Below, one piece after another: positions 1 to 13,488 of a DNA stretch of 64,000 nucleotides (positions are counted from its first letter, which is position 1; each line of letters opens with the position of its first letter). Position numbers and translations under genes: made by a program. A model generated the notes under the pieces. The model was not told where the DNA came from, searched no databases, and saw nothing but the letters and a program-made list of their open reading frames with translations. The DNA comes from Halichondria panicea (Eukaryota; Porifera; Demospongiae; Suberitida; Halichondriidae). The stretch is taken from assembly GCF_963675165.1 (NCBI RefSeq), contig NC_087381.1, positions 2,914,001-2,978,000 of the forward strand. Reading direction: 5' to 3'.

Positions 1-127
1 AGTATGAAGTCGGTACGCTATATACGCTACTAATATACAGCTGTACTGTATCACTGTGCGTACGCTGTATGTCATTGGGTATACACTACTGGTAGCTGTA
101 CTCGTTTATTATGACTCACTCATGCAG

Positions 128-3100
128 GCTGGTGTGGAGTGCATTATGTGCGACTTTGTGATGAAAGAACTGGAGAAACTTCTTGGAGAAAACTCTACAG
201 AGGTAGATATTGTTCAATAGATATTATAGTGCTCGTCATGTTCAAGTGTGATGTGTATCGATCCACCTGCCCAGGCTGAAATCAAGGCTGCTCTGGATAA
301 AGTGTGCAGTTATCTACCAAAAACCGTTAACAGCACGGTCAGTTACAATTATGTGTACATTTACAAGTATTTTTCCGATTGTGCTGCTAACATACATGTA
401 CAATGTTGCTCTCGTGTACTTCATCTCAATTCTGTGTTCAGTGCGTATCCCTTGTGGACAATTATCTTGATGATATTGTTAAAGCAATCGTCAATGGTGC
501 TACTCCCGACGAAGTCTGTACAGTTATTAAACTGTGCACAACCTCCGCCAAATTCTCGTCTCTCAAAGTCTCATCTCCCAAGGTTTGTTAGTGTGGTGTG
601 TCATTTATGGTTGTGCATAGTGTACTCCTATAATTATATGCTTTCTAGTACAGCATTTTGATATAATATGCATTATACCTGTATACTGTGAGTATACTAT
701 AATTATGTCATTGGGTATACGCTACTGGCAGATGCACTCAGGTCATTTGTTACTCACTCTGCAGGCCAGTGTGGAGTGCGTTCTGTGTGAGTTTGTGATA
801 AAAGAAGTGGACAGTCTTATCGGAAACAACAACACTGAGGTATACATGTAGATACAATAATGAGCGAAGGGGAAACACTAATCCCCCCACTACCTCCCCT
901 GCAGGCTGCCATCACTTCTGCTCTGGAGAAAGTGTGCAGTATTCTACCAAAAACAATCCAGACTGAGGTAAGATATGCATGCGTATACTGCCGGTCTGGT
1001 GATAAAACTTCTTGTTTTACAAAGTTTATAATAGATAGAATATGTTCTTCAACCCGTTCCGTGTTTAGGCAATGCACCTGGTCTCATAATTTATTGTAGG
1101 TGATTTTCGTATGGTGAAAATTAAAGTTTGTACTTAGAGCATTCATACAAGAATTTAAATTTTCACAATTTAAATGCGCATGAATGTTGTACATGTACAT
1201 CAGTTTTGAGCTGTACAAAATTGAGTGGTTTACATGTACATGTATATAAAAAGTTGCACCAATTGAAAGCACTCTGTGATATATCATGCCCATGAGTGCA
1301 CATACGCACACCGAGGCATAATTACTCACTATACAGAATAATGTACCTAATACTTGCCTGTAGTGTGTGTACGTGTACATATTGCAAGCCTTTCATGTGG
1401 CTTAATTTGAAATTCGAAGAATATGTCAAATTCTTCAATACAATAGTAATTAACGTCGTGTCGTGTATGTATTCTATTTCCCAGTGTGTCTCCCTTGTGG
1501 ACCAGTATGCTGATGAGATCATTCAAGCACTCGTTAGTGGACTCTCACCTGACCAAGTGTGTACTACTATTAAGCTGTGCACATCAGTCAGCAAAGTATC
1601 GTCTCCCAAGGTTGGTTAGTGTGATTTCTCTATTATGGTTACTGTGAATGAGAGATTATCGCATCAACATTTTTGGCATTTAAATTAAAAGCATTTCGTT
1701 AGCGTTATTTGGTCAAATGACGTTGTGTCTTCTGTTAGCTACTTAAGCATTTTGTAGACCCTAATTTTTGTGGAGGATTGCTAACCCAGCGAAAATTTCA
1801 CGCTATACGGTACATACATGACTGTAGTACATGTACGTGTTTGCATGTGTACACATGTTCTAGCCTAGCAACGTAATGTAGAAGCTAGTACATGTATCTT
1901 CAGTAGCCAGAGAAGGTATAGAACACGCATCACGTGCACTGCAGTAATTCACATTAACCACTCAGATTTAGACAAGGATTAGTGCATGAAAAGTGTAGAT
2001 TTTCAATTCACTGTACATAGGCCAGTGCAGTCAGGTTAGTTGCAGTCTTCTATAATAACAGTTTACAATATTGGACGTGAGCTTGCTAGATAGCGCAACA
2101 GTAGATCTACCACAAGCACCAATAACTACTCTGAAATCTAAAGATCAAGGCATCAGAGTAAACATTGTATTAATTCTATTGCCATGTGACTGATGACCCA
2201 ATACAGTGGGTACGGCACGCTATATACAGATGCACTCAGATCATTTGTTACTCACTCTGCAGGCTGGTGTGGGGTGCATTCTGTGTGAGTTTGTGATAAA
2301 AGAAGTGGACAGTCTTATCGGAAACAACAACACTGAGGTATACATGTAGATGCAATAATGAGGGAAGGGGAAACACTAATCCCCCCCACTACCTCCCCTG
2401 CAGGCTGCCATCACTTCTGCTCTGGAGAAAGTGTGCAGTATTCTACCAAAAACAATCCAGACTGAGGTAAAGATGCATGCGTATACTGCCGGTCTGGTGA
2501 TAAAACTTCTTGTTTTACAAAGTTTATAATAGATAGAATATGTTCTTCAACCCGTTCCGTGTTTAGGCAATGCACCTGGTCTCATAATTTATTGTAGGTG
2601 ATTTTTGTATGGTGAAAATTAAAGTTCGTACTTAGAGCATTCATACAAGAATTTAAATTTCACAATTTAAATGCGCATGAATGTTGTACATGTACATCAG
2701 TTTTGAGCTGTACAAAATTGAGTGGTTTACATGTACATGTATATAAAAAGTTGCACCAATTGAAAGCACTCTGTGATATATCATGCCCATGAGTGCACAT
2801 ATGCACACCGAGGCATAATTACTCACTATACAGAATAATGTACCTAATACTTGCCTGTAGTGTGTGTACGTGTACATAATGCAAACCTTTCATGTGGCTT
2901 AATTTAAAATTCGAAGAATATTCAAATTCTTCAATTGATACATTGTACAATAGTACTTAACTTCGTGTTGTGTATGTATTCTATTTCCCAGTGTGTCTCC
3001 CTTGTGGATCAGTATGCTGATGAGATTATTCAAGCACTCGTTAATGGACTCTCACCTGACCAAGTGTGTACTACTATTAAGCTGTGCACATCAGTCAGCA

Positions 3101-6100
3101 AAGTATCGTCTCCCAAGGTTGGTTAGTGTGATTTCTCTATTATGGTTACTGTGAATGAGAGATTATCGCATCAATATTTTTGGCATTTAAATTAAAAGCA
3201 TTTCGTTAGCGTTATTTGGTCAAATGACGTTGTGTCTTCTGTTAGCTACTTAAGCATTTTGTAGACCTAATTTTTGTGGAGGATTGCTAACCCAGCGAAA
3301 ATTTCACGCTATACGGTACATACATGACTGTAGTACATGTACGTGTTTGCATGTGTACACATGTTCTAGCCTAGCAACGTGATGTAGAAGCTAGTACATG
3401 TATCTTCAGTAGCCAGAGAAGGTATAGAACACGCATCACGTGCACTGCAGTAATTCACATTAACCACACAGATTTAGACAAGGATTAGTGCATGAAAAGT
3501 GTAGATTTTCAATTCACTGTACATAGGCCAGTGCAGTCAGGTTAGTTGCAGTCTTCTATAATAATAGTTTACAATATTGGATGTGAGCTTGCTAGATAGC
3601 GCAACAGTAGATCTACCACAAGCACCAATAACTACTCTGAAATCTAAAGATCAAGGCATCAGAGTAAACATTGTATTAATTCTATTGCCATGTGACTGAT
3701 GACCCAATACAGTGGGTACGGCACGCTATATACAGATGCACTCAGATCATTTGTTACTCACTCTGCAGGCTGGTGTGGGGTGCATTCTGTGTGAGTTTGT
3801 GATAAAAGAAGTGGACAGTCTTATCGGAAACAACAACACTGAGGTATACATGTAGATGCAATAATGAGGGAAGGGGAAACACTATATTCCCCCCACCACC
3901 TCCCCTGCAGGCTGCCATCACTTCTGCTCTGGAGAAAGTGTGCAGTATTCTACCAAAAACAATCCAGACTGAGGTAAGATATGCATGCGTATACTGCCGG
4001 TCAGGTGATAAAACTTCTTGTTTTACAAAGTTTATAATAGATAGAATATGTTCTTCAACCCGTTCCGTGTTTAGGCAATGCACCTGGTCTCATAATTTAT
4101 TGTAGGTGATTTTCGTATGGTGAAAATTAAAGTTCGTACTTAGAGCATTCATACAAGAATTTAAATTTTCACAATTTAAATGCGCATGAATGTTGTACAT
4201 GTACATCAGTTTTGAGCTTTACAAAATTGAGTGGTTTACATGTACATGTATATAAAAAGTTGCACCAATTGAAAGCACTCTGTGATATATCATGCCCATG
4301 AGTGCACATATGCACACCGAGGCATAATTACTCACTATACAGAATAATGTACCTAATACTTGCCTGTAGTGTGTGTACGTGTACATAATGCAAACCTTTC
4401 ATGTGGCTTAATTTAAAATTCGAAGAATACTTCAAATTCTTCAATTGATACATTGTACAATAGTACTTAACTTCGTGTTGTGTATGTATTCTATTTCCCA
4501 GTGTGTCTCCCTTGTGGATCAGTATGCTGATGAGATTATTCAAGCACTCGTTAATGGACTCTCACCTGACCAAGTGTGTACTACTATTAAGCTGTGCACA
4601 TCAGTCAGCAAAGTATCGTCTCCCAAGGTTGGTTAGTGTGATTTCTCTATTATGGTTACTGTGAATGAGAGATTACCGCATCAATATTTTTGGCATTTAA
4701 ATTAAAAGCATTTCGTTAGCGTTATTTGGTCAAATGACGTTGTGTCTTCTGTTAGCTACTTAAGCATTTTGTAGACCTAATTTTTGTGGAGGATTGCTAA
4801 CCCAGCGAAAATTTCACGCTATACGGTACATACATGACTGTAGTACATGTACGTGTTTGCATGTGTACACATGTTCTAGCCTAGCAACGTGATGTAGAAG
4901 CTAGTACATGTATCTTCAGTAGCCAGAGAAGGTATAGAACACGCATCACGTGCACTGCAGTAATCCACATTAACCACACAGATTTAGACAAGGATTAGTG
5001 CATGAAAAGTGTAGATTTTCAATTCACTGTACATAGGCCAGTGCAGTCAGGTTAGTTGCAGTCTTCTATAACAGTTTACAATATTGGATGTGAGCTTGCT
5101 AGATAGCGCAACAGTAGATCTACCACAAGCACCAATAACTACTCTGAAATTTAAAGGTCAAGGCATCAGAGTAAACATTGTATTAATTCTATTGCCATGT
5201 GACTGATGACCCAATACAGTGGGTACGGCACGCTATATACAGATGCACTCAGATCATTTGTTACTCACTCTGCAGGCTGGTGTGGGGTGCATTCTGTGTG
5301 AGTTTGTGATAAAAGAAGTGGACAGTCTTATCGGAAACAACAACACTGAGGTATACATATAGATACAATAATGAGGGAAGGGGAAACACTAATCCCCCCC
5401 CCCACTACCTCCCCTGTAGGCTGCCATCACTTCTGCTCTGGAGAAAGTGTGCAGTATTCTACCCAAAACAATCCAGACTGAGGTAAGATGGTGCATGTGT
5501 GAACTACGTACATGGTGTTACCTATAATTATTATAATTATACATGACTGTAGTCTCTGCACAAATAAACTTACATGTACCTTTTGACCAGTTAGGTGGCA
5601 AACTGCCTGTCTTATTAGGTACACGTTTTTCAACCGACTTCATGCTTAGACACTTGGTTTTGTACCATATACATGTATAGTGGATAATTTTCTTATTTAA
5701 ACCATTCACTCGCCACTCGCCTTGTAAAGTTCAAATGCGTACACAGGTTACATGTACATCACCATTATTTTTTGAGCCGCACAAATTTGTCTCAAGTACA
5801 AAATTTACGTGTACATGTACAGGTATGTATTTGAAAATGTATGCCAAATACGGAAGTCTAGTATCAATTCCAGACAATAGTAATTAACGTCGTGTCGTGT
5901 ATGTATTCTATTTCCCAGTGTGTCTCCCTTGTGGACCAGTATGCTGATGAGATCATTCAAGCACTCGTTGATGGACTCTCACCTGACCAAGTGTGTACTA
6001 CTATTAAGCTGTGCACATCAGTCAGCAAAGTATCGTCTCCCAAGGTACATGTACATGTAATACTGCAATACTTCAAGCGTCACTATCCTGACCTGTACGA

Positions 6101-9100
6101 ATATTTGATACGAAAATTTGCACCAACGAAAATTATACCCTGTATAAGATTAGACATGGAGGTGCTTAGAGAAAGTCAAACTGCTATAATTATTATTATA
6201 CATGTATGTAACGAACGGTGAACCTGGGTTTATGAATGTACATGTTTTACTGAAGTGTTGTTGGTGATCCCTGATTGTAGGCTAGTGCCACGTGTGTGTT
6301 ATGTGAGTTTGCTATGAAAGAACTGGACAGTCTTCTTGAGAAAAACTCTACCGAGGTACACCTTTAGTTTCAGTATGGTGCATATGACTTCTCACTCACT
6401 TGTAAATGACATCTTTTTCTTCAGACTGAAATTGAGCAGGCTCTTGAAAAAGTGTGCAGTATTCTACCAGCCACCATACAGTCTGAGGTACGTACACTGT
6501 ACATGTATTGACATTAGTACAACAGCCATGAACTTGTGACTCTCTGCACAGTGCAAGACATTTATGACGCTCTATACTCCGGATATTATTGCTGCCCTTG
6601 AGCAAGAACTTGATCCGAAAACAGTCTGCACTGCTATTAAATTATGTACTAACTCTGCTGTCAGAGTAACGTCTCCCAAGGTGGGTTCAAGTTGGGTTCA
6701 AGTTGCTGTACTTATAAGCAGGTGCAAGAGTACATGATACTCATAAAATAATTGTTGTACATTTATAATGTACATGTATGTTTTCACGGTACAACCATGC
6801 GTACATGTATTTGTATTTGTTTAAGGCTACCATATAGCGGGTAATTTTCGGGGGACAAAATATTCGTGGTTGAGCAGTATTTAGTCATTTATTTTCGTGG
6901 TTGCTGCTTGCACTGCAGGTACAAGGTTAGCCTCCTTCACCGGCCTTCATAGAAAAGAAGGCCTGCTATCGACTGAGAATTATTGGATATTTTTCCCCGT
7001 AAAATTTCCTATAATACTGCAGAGAAAATATCCTAAAAGTCATGCAGAGCTATATAGCTAGTTAGCTAGAGACAGAGCTGTGTAGGTTTGTTGTACAGCT
7101 ATTTTCTTCCGGTAGCAGTAGTTAGTAGACTTTCACCAAAGTTAGTGTTAAATGGGCGTGGCCTGTCTATATAGGCTCTTGTCAGCTTTCACTCCGTTCA
7201 GACGATCGTTATCCACATTGTAGCAGGCTGTGAGTCCTTTGTTAACATAGCAGGCTAAGGGTAGCTATCAGAGAATGCTATCCGATGGGCTAGAAACCTT
7301 CAATCAAAGTTTCTATCTACTTCCTTCAATCCACTACTTCCGTTTGTTGTGATGTCATTATTTTACTGAGCATATACGATATTATCCAAATCCATTAGCG
7401 CATGCGCAAGCAGTCGATACCAGGCCCACTTCTCTAAGTGAAGTGCGGCCTGGGATCGAGGCTAGTACAAGGTAGGCAAGGTCGCTTCATTCATGGGTAA
7501 AATATTCGTGGTCATAGCTCCAACCATGAAAACCATGAATATGTTGTCCCCGAAAATTACCAACTACATGTACATGTAGTACAATGGACATGTATGTAGC
7601 TGATTTGCCAAATCAAAGCAATGTGTTTGTGTAATTATGTAGTTACACTGTACATGTTACGTACACGTATAACCAGTTTAACGTTGTATTGGAGTAACTG
7701 CTGTGTTGTCTTTAGGCTGGACCGTTGTGTGTTATCTGTGAGTATGTCATTGAAAAACTGGTCTCCTTGATAAATGGAAACATAACTGAGGTAAATGTAC
7801 ATGTAGATATACACACTTTTAGGGACATGTTACTGGAATGTTTGTCGAGGTTTCATTTGGGTGGAGCCTCGCTGCCATTCAACACATCACATACAGTTTT
7901 GTCACTTTTTATGTGTGCCTGTTATACTTTTTGCTGTGCGTGTAGGCTGCCATTGAGAAGGCTCTGGATGAAGTGTGTTCTGTGTTGCCTTCCAGTATTA
8001 AGGATGAAGTGAGTGAGGGACTCTAGTATATGAACTGTGTTATATGTACATGTACATGTATAAGCCCCTTGGTCTATTTAGTAAATCTTTTATTCGAGGC
8101 CTTTCTGATTATTGGACGTGTCCACACAACTCCCACCCACAACACACCCTCCCTCCATACCCCTCACATGCCCACCCACACACACAGTGCGTCACGTTTG
8201 TTGACAAGTACGCTCCCGAGATAGTGACTCTGCTACTGGATGGTGCAGCAACCAAGGCAATCTGTACCCTCCTCCACCTGTGCCTCTTTGAACAGCAACC
8301 ACTCGTCAAGAATCCTAAAGCAGGTACCCACCCACTGAAGTTTACTGGCCGTGATCACATACCACCTCATTTTTAACATTGCTACGCACATTGTATATAT
8401 ACAGTAGCGGTCAAAATGCAAGTACCCGTTCCGTTTACGTAGTACGTCCATAGTACGTTCAAAGCAGTATCAAAAGCGTTGAATTTACCGTACCGCTGCT
8501 AATTACCGTTGCACGTTGCAAGTACGTTTGCAGAAAAGTTTTAGAAAACGAACAAGAGGCAATCCTAGTCATCTCGAGTAGTCTAGCTACTTAGCTATGC
8601 TATGGCTATGTCTAGCTGTAAGTCTAGCTCTAGATCTACAACAAAGACATAAAACGCACCATTCACAAGTTCTTTAACCTTCTCATCAAAAAGGATGTCT
8701 GCAGTCTCTATAGAGTCCTATCTCTGTTCTACAAGGTTAGAAAACGCTAGCTAGCTAGCTATAATATCCAACAGCTAACTGCTGCAAAAGTTCTAGCTAG
8801 CTAGCTGCGTGCAGAGCTGCATGGGTGTGGCCGAACGAAAATTTAACAACAGTTGATTAGAAAAAAAATGCAACGGTACATAGCGTATTTTTAGCGTTTA
8901 TTTTACAACGTACCAGCGTACTACGGACGTACTACGTAAACAGAACGGGTACTTTTTTTGACCGCTACTGTACATTGTAGTTTACCGTGTAGCGGGTAAT
9001 TTTCGTGGGCAAGCTGACCTCAACGAATAATTTACCCACAAACACCTAGGCGTAGTTTACCGGAACACATCCAATGACTGAAAATGTACCTTATAATTAT

Positions 9101-10616
9101 AATACAAACATGTACATTGTACATGCATGCGCACACCTTGATATACTGCACTTGTTAGGCCCCACTTCAAATTTTTCCCTGAGCAATTGAATGATCTTTG
9201 ATTGTGTACTTAGTAGTAACCTACTGTACATGTACATGTATGTTCTGTGTGAGTAATTATATTTATAGCAACTGTATTATCATGTGACATCTTCGTTATT
9301 TGTATTGCAGCCACGGAGTGTGATGTTTGCAAGTTCACCATTAACTCCGTTAAGTCTCTGATCGACTCCAATTCTTCTGAGGTAAGCGTGATTGGCAATT
9401 TCCATACTGGTGGGTGGTCGTTTTCCATGCTACAACATGTACATGTATGTATAATAACGTACCAAGAAATTCACATTTTCTAATCGCTTTATGTTATACA
9501 TGTACATGTACATGTTGCAGACATGTTGTTTTGCCAAAATTGGGTTTAGGAAACAGAACTCTTTAGTCTGTATTTGTCATGTTATTGCATGGGAATGTGG
9601 GAATGGCTTATGCATACCAACAGGTGCACTATACCTTCAGTTTGTATTCACCCCCCCCCCCTCACACACACACACACAGAAAACAGTGGAGGGGGCACTA
9701 GAGAAGGCTTGCTCGCTGCTTCCCAAAGAGATCTCTGGAGAGGTGAGATAATTATGTGCATGTACATGTACATAGCATAGCATCGCTTTATCATTAAAAT
9801 AATTTTTTAGACTTAATTGATGTGGTTATAATTATTGCCTAGAAAACATTTATTTTAGCTACTTGTACATGTACAGCATAATTATAGTGCAAGTGTACAT
9901 GTACATGCACCTACCCACCACGTAATGAAAACACATTATCAGTATAATTATTCATGGTTTAATTTAATGACTGGATTGTCTGTCTGTGCAGTGTGAAGGC
10001 ATAGTGCAGGAGTATGGAGCTCCCATCATCCAACTGTTGGACAATGAGATCGACGCAACAAAGCTGTGTGAAGTGAGTTAGTACAGAGTTGAGTTACATG
10101 TACATGTAGCTTACTCTACTTCCATTTATACAAATGAAAGCACCCCAGGTGCTGATGCCTCGGTGAAGATGCCAAAGCTACATAACATATAGCTTAATTT
10201 TATACACACAATGAACATTTTCTGCATGCAAACTCAAAGAGTGGGTAATGATCGACCATGATTGTTGTTAAAAAGGATTGATGCCAAAGTTCAAATCTAA
10301 AATTAATGGCTGCCATCAGCAGAGCCTTGCAGCTCTTTTCTCACTCCTACAGCTACCAATAGCTAGCGTTCTAGTGCAGAGCTAACTACTAAGTAGAGTA
10401 GCAACACTCGGTAAACAAGTTTGGCTACGTGCTCTTCTGAAAAGGCTGCAATGGTATTCCAAGTAAGCAAAACTAGGCATAACTCGAGAACGAAGCATTA
10501 TTTTGCAAATCCATGAATTAAAATCCAAGAAAACATGACTAGAAGCCTATAGAAACTCTTACTTACACTTCATTGATCCTTGAGCAGCTGTAGCAGTCTA
10601 CACACACAGGCAGACA

Positions 10617-10657
<41 letters not shown>

Positions 10658-11372
10658 CCGTATACCTCGCTTGCGCATGCGCACCAAGGCATAATAAGAC
10701 TTTGCTTGTATTGTACTGCATGGGAACATGTACATGTACATCTACATATGCATACCGTATAGCGCGAAATTTTCGCTGATTTCGTGGGTTAGCAATCCTA
10801 CACAAAAATTAAGTCCATGAAAATTGTTCTTTAATTAGAATTATCTGCTATAACGTGACAAAGATTAAAGGCGTGGCTTCCGGTAAGCAGTCATTCCACG
10901 AACATTATGCTTAAATTAGAGGCCATTCCACGAAATATAAGTGCCTCGAAAATTTTGCGCTATACGGTAGTTGCCACGAAAATGTTTCTTCGATTCACCA
11001 AGGAATGCAATCTGATAGTGGCTGTTGCATGGATACTACTGCATAAATATACTATAGAGTCTTTTATTTTTTGTTGTTACGCTACATTTACTTCATGAAA
11101 AAATCTCACACAATTTGCTGACTCAGCATATTCGACATAATTTTAGAGGCACTGTAGAAGGTGTGTAATGTAGTATAATAATTATATTATATCATAGTTG
11201 GCCTTTCTTCATTGGTGGCCGGTGGCCGTTAAGAGGGGTTCCACTTCAACGTGTGTACTTAATGTGTTTGTACCCTCTGCAGGACGTTAAGCTGTGCAAG
11301 AAGAGCAACAAGAAAGCTGTCAACTTGCTCATGAAGCCGTGGCTCAAAATGGCTCGAGCCAGACAGCTCTAA
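128..11372 (+). CDS. PSAP-like: Prosaposin-like precursor, 3' part with eight saposin B domains
   Basis: Lysosomal saposin precursor; saposins are small disulfide-bonded lipid-binding proteins that present sphingolipids to hydrolases. Each domain has three exons: (a) C-x2-C, (b) a central helix ending VCSxLP, (c) C-V-S-L-V-D ... V-C-x5-C, giving the six saposin cysteines. Exons: 128-202, 275-337, 442-582; 765-839, 905-967, 1485-1610; 2263-2337, 2404-2466, 2992-3117; 3769-3843, 3911-3973, 4502-4627; 5276-5350, 5420-5482, 5919-6044; 6281-6355, 6425-6487, 6552-6680; 7716-7790, 7946-8008, 8188-8323; 9311-9381, 9680-9742, 9992-10072, 11283-11372 (TAA). Introns are phase 0 except the one after 8323 (phase 1). 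Every exon a ends with an N-glycosylation sequon (NST, NNT, NIT or NSS). The 5' end, including any signal peptide, lies left of the window. Vertebrate prosaposin has four such domains, so this gene is expanded. Domain family is certain; orthology is likely. Confidence 0.93.
765..5482 (+). repeat. Tandem ~1.5-kb duplication of a whole saposin domain plus introns
   Basis: Exon a of domains 2, 3, 4 and 5 starts at 765, 2263, 3769 and 5276, a period of 1498, 1506 and 1507 bases. Exons and introns are almost identical between copies, including intron landmarks such as the block before each exon a (ttgttactcactctgcag) and the truncated inverted-repeat remnant cgctatacggtacatacatg near 1807, 3308 and 4818. 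The last unit diverges after 5482, where intron b-c of domain 5 is a different sequence. The copies are recent or homogenised by gene conversion. Copy number in the assembly may be under-counted because the units are nearly identical. Confidence 0.95.
6829..7560. repeat. Interrupted inverted-repeat element in a prosaposin intron
   Basis: The left end reads atagcgggtaattttcgggg and the right end, near 7541-7560, reads ccccgaaaattaccaacta, so the ends are inverted and match the ACCGTATAGCG family seen elsewhere in the window. A second repeat sits inside (about 6925-7470) with ends related to gaggctagtacaaggt. This explains most of the 1-kb intron between domains 6 and 7. Boundaries are approximate. 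Confidence 0.6.
8402..8970. mobile_element. TA-flanked inverted-repeat element (CAGTAGCGGTCAAAA ends)
   Basis: The 5' end cagtagcggtcaaaa is matched in inverse by ttttgaccgctactg at the 3' end, and the match continues inward through a cgttccgtttacgtagtacg block. A TA dinucleotide flanks both sides (8400-8401 and 8971-8972). The TA target and CAGT start are usual for Tc1/mariner-type non-autonomous elements. No transposase frame is seen. It lies in the prosaposin intron between domains 7 and 8. Confidence 0.8.
10137..10695. repeat. Dispersed repeat, with an (AC)n microsatellite
   Basis: The stretch from gcaccccaggtgctgatgcc to the gcataat block near 10695 recurs in part at 40931-41330, 48418-48720 and 52450-52815 (shared words include aactcgagaa-gaagc and tttgcaaatccatgaat). 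It has no coding frame. A pure (AC)n tract runs about 10619-10654. It lies within the last prosaposin intron. Confidence 0.7.
10754..10968. mobile_element. MITE of the ACCGTATAGCG family
   Basis: The left end accgtatagcgcgaaatttt is inverted at the right end as aaaattttgcgctatacggt. The interior is non-coding. The copy at 47055-47271 is nearly the same sequence in the opposite orientation, sharing words such as ttccggtaagcagtcattc (seen there as its complement). Confidence 0.8.
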
Positions 11373-11545
11373 CTCTAGCAATTTAAAAAGAACTTTAATT
11401 ACATGAACCCCATTGCTGCAGTTACATGTATAGTATTATTAACGTATGTGCGTGAACTTTTTTATAGTAAGTTATTGTCTCCAATTAACATGATAAGAAG
11501 TGTTGTTAATTAGTTCACACAGATCTAGATGTACACAATTTAAAT

Positions 11546-11551
11546 AATAAA
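11546..11551 (+). terminator. Candidate poly(A) signal of the prosaposin gene
   Basis: AATAAA lies about 175 bases after the TAA stop at 11370-11372 and just before the stop of the convergent gene on the other strand (11579). The two genes would end almost tail to tail. No other canonical signal is closer. Confidence 0.5.
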
Positions 11552-11578
11552 CTCTCTTGTGGTATAATAATAAGAAAT

Positions 11579-13488
11579 TTAAGAATTAATTTCCACAAGT
11601 CTAGAGGTCTCTTCAACCCCCGACTTCCTGTGACGGTTCACCTTATCCTCTGCATTGTTGTCTAGACTGAATGGGACGGACATGCCATGCCCCTTTACCC
11701 TCCCCCTCCCCCTCCCCACGGCACGTTCAGCCTCAGACAGTTGATACTCGGCAATTTTTGTCACATTTCCAGTCGCTGGACTCACAGCAATCTCTTCATC
11801 TTCTCTTGACTTATCAGTTTCTTTCTTTCGTAGGAACTTTTTCTGTACGATAAGTCCAATCATAAAGAACGTAAATGGTGGCAATAGAGAGAGTAGAAAA
11901 CCTCCCACCCCATTGCTATGTAGACCGTTGTCTAGAAATGCGAGATAAACCAGGGAAAATGAGACAACCACGGCGGCAGCTAACGCCCCGGTAACCACTG
12001 CACAAAACACTCGACAAACTGTTTTAACACTTAATTTTTTTCGAGGTGCGTTACAAGTGAGGAGCACGTATGAAGTGAGGAGTATGGATATTATGATGAC
12101 ACTGAATATTAGTGTAACGGTTGTGAAAGTTTCCGCTGGGGATACCACAATATGGAACAAGATAATAATTAAAGCAGTTATCACTCGATGAGTAAACCAT
12201 AAAATATTCAGCACCGCTATTGTATGAGCAAATCTACTTCCGTACACATTCGAGAAACAACAGCACAGTGCATGTACAACTTTGTCTGGCACATTGAGAA
12301 TAATGCTGAAATGTCTGGTTGTGTAGTACACAATAAAAGGTTCTGAGAGCAACACAAAAACAATAAGAAAAAGCTTTGCATAAAGAATATTATGCTCGAG
12401 ACTATCACCGAGTGTATATTGAAAGGCGTATAAATCAGCCATAAAACAGCCAATATTTGTGGCAGTCAATACTAAAGCCGTAGCCCAGTAGAGGCTTAAC
12501 ATGCGTGTACTCTCCTTGAGAATAGCAGTCGCTTTCTTGACGAGAAATGATGAGAAAGATTTGAGGAACACTCCGGCCATTAAAGTGAGGAAAACGTTAA
12601 TGGACACAAACAAGATGAGGATGCAAAGCTCGAGGTAAGAATCGTACTTTCTGCTAGAGAGGAACACATCACCTTTGTCTTGGTCTGACCGCTCGACCGA
12701 ATGATCGGAGCCTGCTCTCGCATAAGCCTTCACCTAAAAATTCAATAAACACTGTAAATACAATTATCATGCTGTCTGAATTAAGCATGCATGTGTAACA
12801 TTCTATGAAATTAAAAAAACCCAATGCAAAGTTAGATGGAATTCAGCACATATTTAGAAAGTACCGAGTACGTTTAATATCAGCTCACCCAGGCCATAAC
12901 AGACAACAGAGCCTGTGAAGCATCTGCCCTGCTAGGAAGAGCCTTCATTGTAGGCACGATGAGTGTGAAGCTCACTAAAGGATGGTGGTCTTCTTTCTCA
13001 CCAAACGCAGCTAGCAACTGCAACACACTCCAACTAACATAATCCAACTCCTTCAGCTTCTCGTGTATCGAAAGTACATACTGCCTCAGGTCATCACTGT
13101 ATAGATCGGCTGAAAGCTCTGGATACCAGTCCACCGGTACATTGGACCACCGGCACACAGTGCTACAGTTAAATGGTGTATTGGACTCGGTCTGGTTGTT
13201 TGGGCTCAAAACTGAGTCCACTAAAATACTTACACTGAAGGGTAGTCGAGCTACATTGAGGTGGTCTTTGGTTGGGAAGAATATTTGTTGGAGCTGATAT
13301 AAAACATTTGAGTCGTTAAGTAGAGCTCTTTCAAGTGTGCTGTGAAAGTAAGCAGCCTGACCGTGGTAGTTGAATGAGAGAGATGGGTCTGACAGACTTG
13401 AGGGGTTAGAGCTCTCGATAGGGGAACTTAGGGCTGATTGAATCCACAGGATTGTGAGCACACAGTACGGAAACAATGTTGACCTCAT
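11579..13488 (-). CDS. Orphan secreted-ectodomain, seven-helix membrane protein
   Basis: Two exons, 13488-12889 and 12733-11579, joined in phase 0 (donor GTGAGC, acceptor TTTTTAG), encode about 584 residues. I do not recognise the family. Residues 1-22 look like a signal peptide (MRST-LFPYCVLTILWIQSALSS). The rest of exon 1 is an extracellular domain of about 180 residues with N-glycosylation sequons (NDS, NQT, NCS). Exon 2 has about seven hydrophobic segments, at roughly residues 236-258, 281-303, 318-339, 366-398, 405-427, 440-467 and 477-497, followed by a hydrophilic tail of about 85 residues with a Lys/Arg/Glu-rich start. The layout suggests a receptor or membrane sensor, but no GPCR motif is clear. 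The split of ectodomain and membrane part at one phase-0 intron is notable. Confidence 0.8.

Noticed and set aside
1084..4543. Repeated short frames such as MYTYTHYRQVLG and MIHCTIVLNFVLC in the prosaposin region
   Set aside because: They are intron or antisense shadows copied with the tandem duplication; only the exon parts with saposin cysteines are real.
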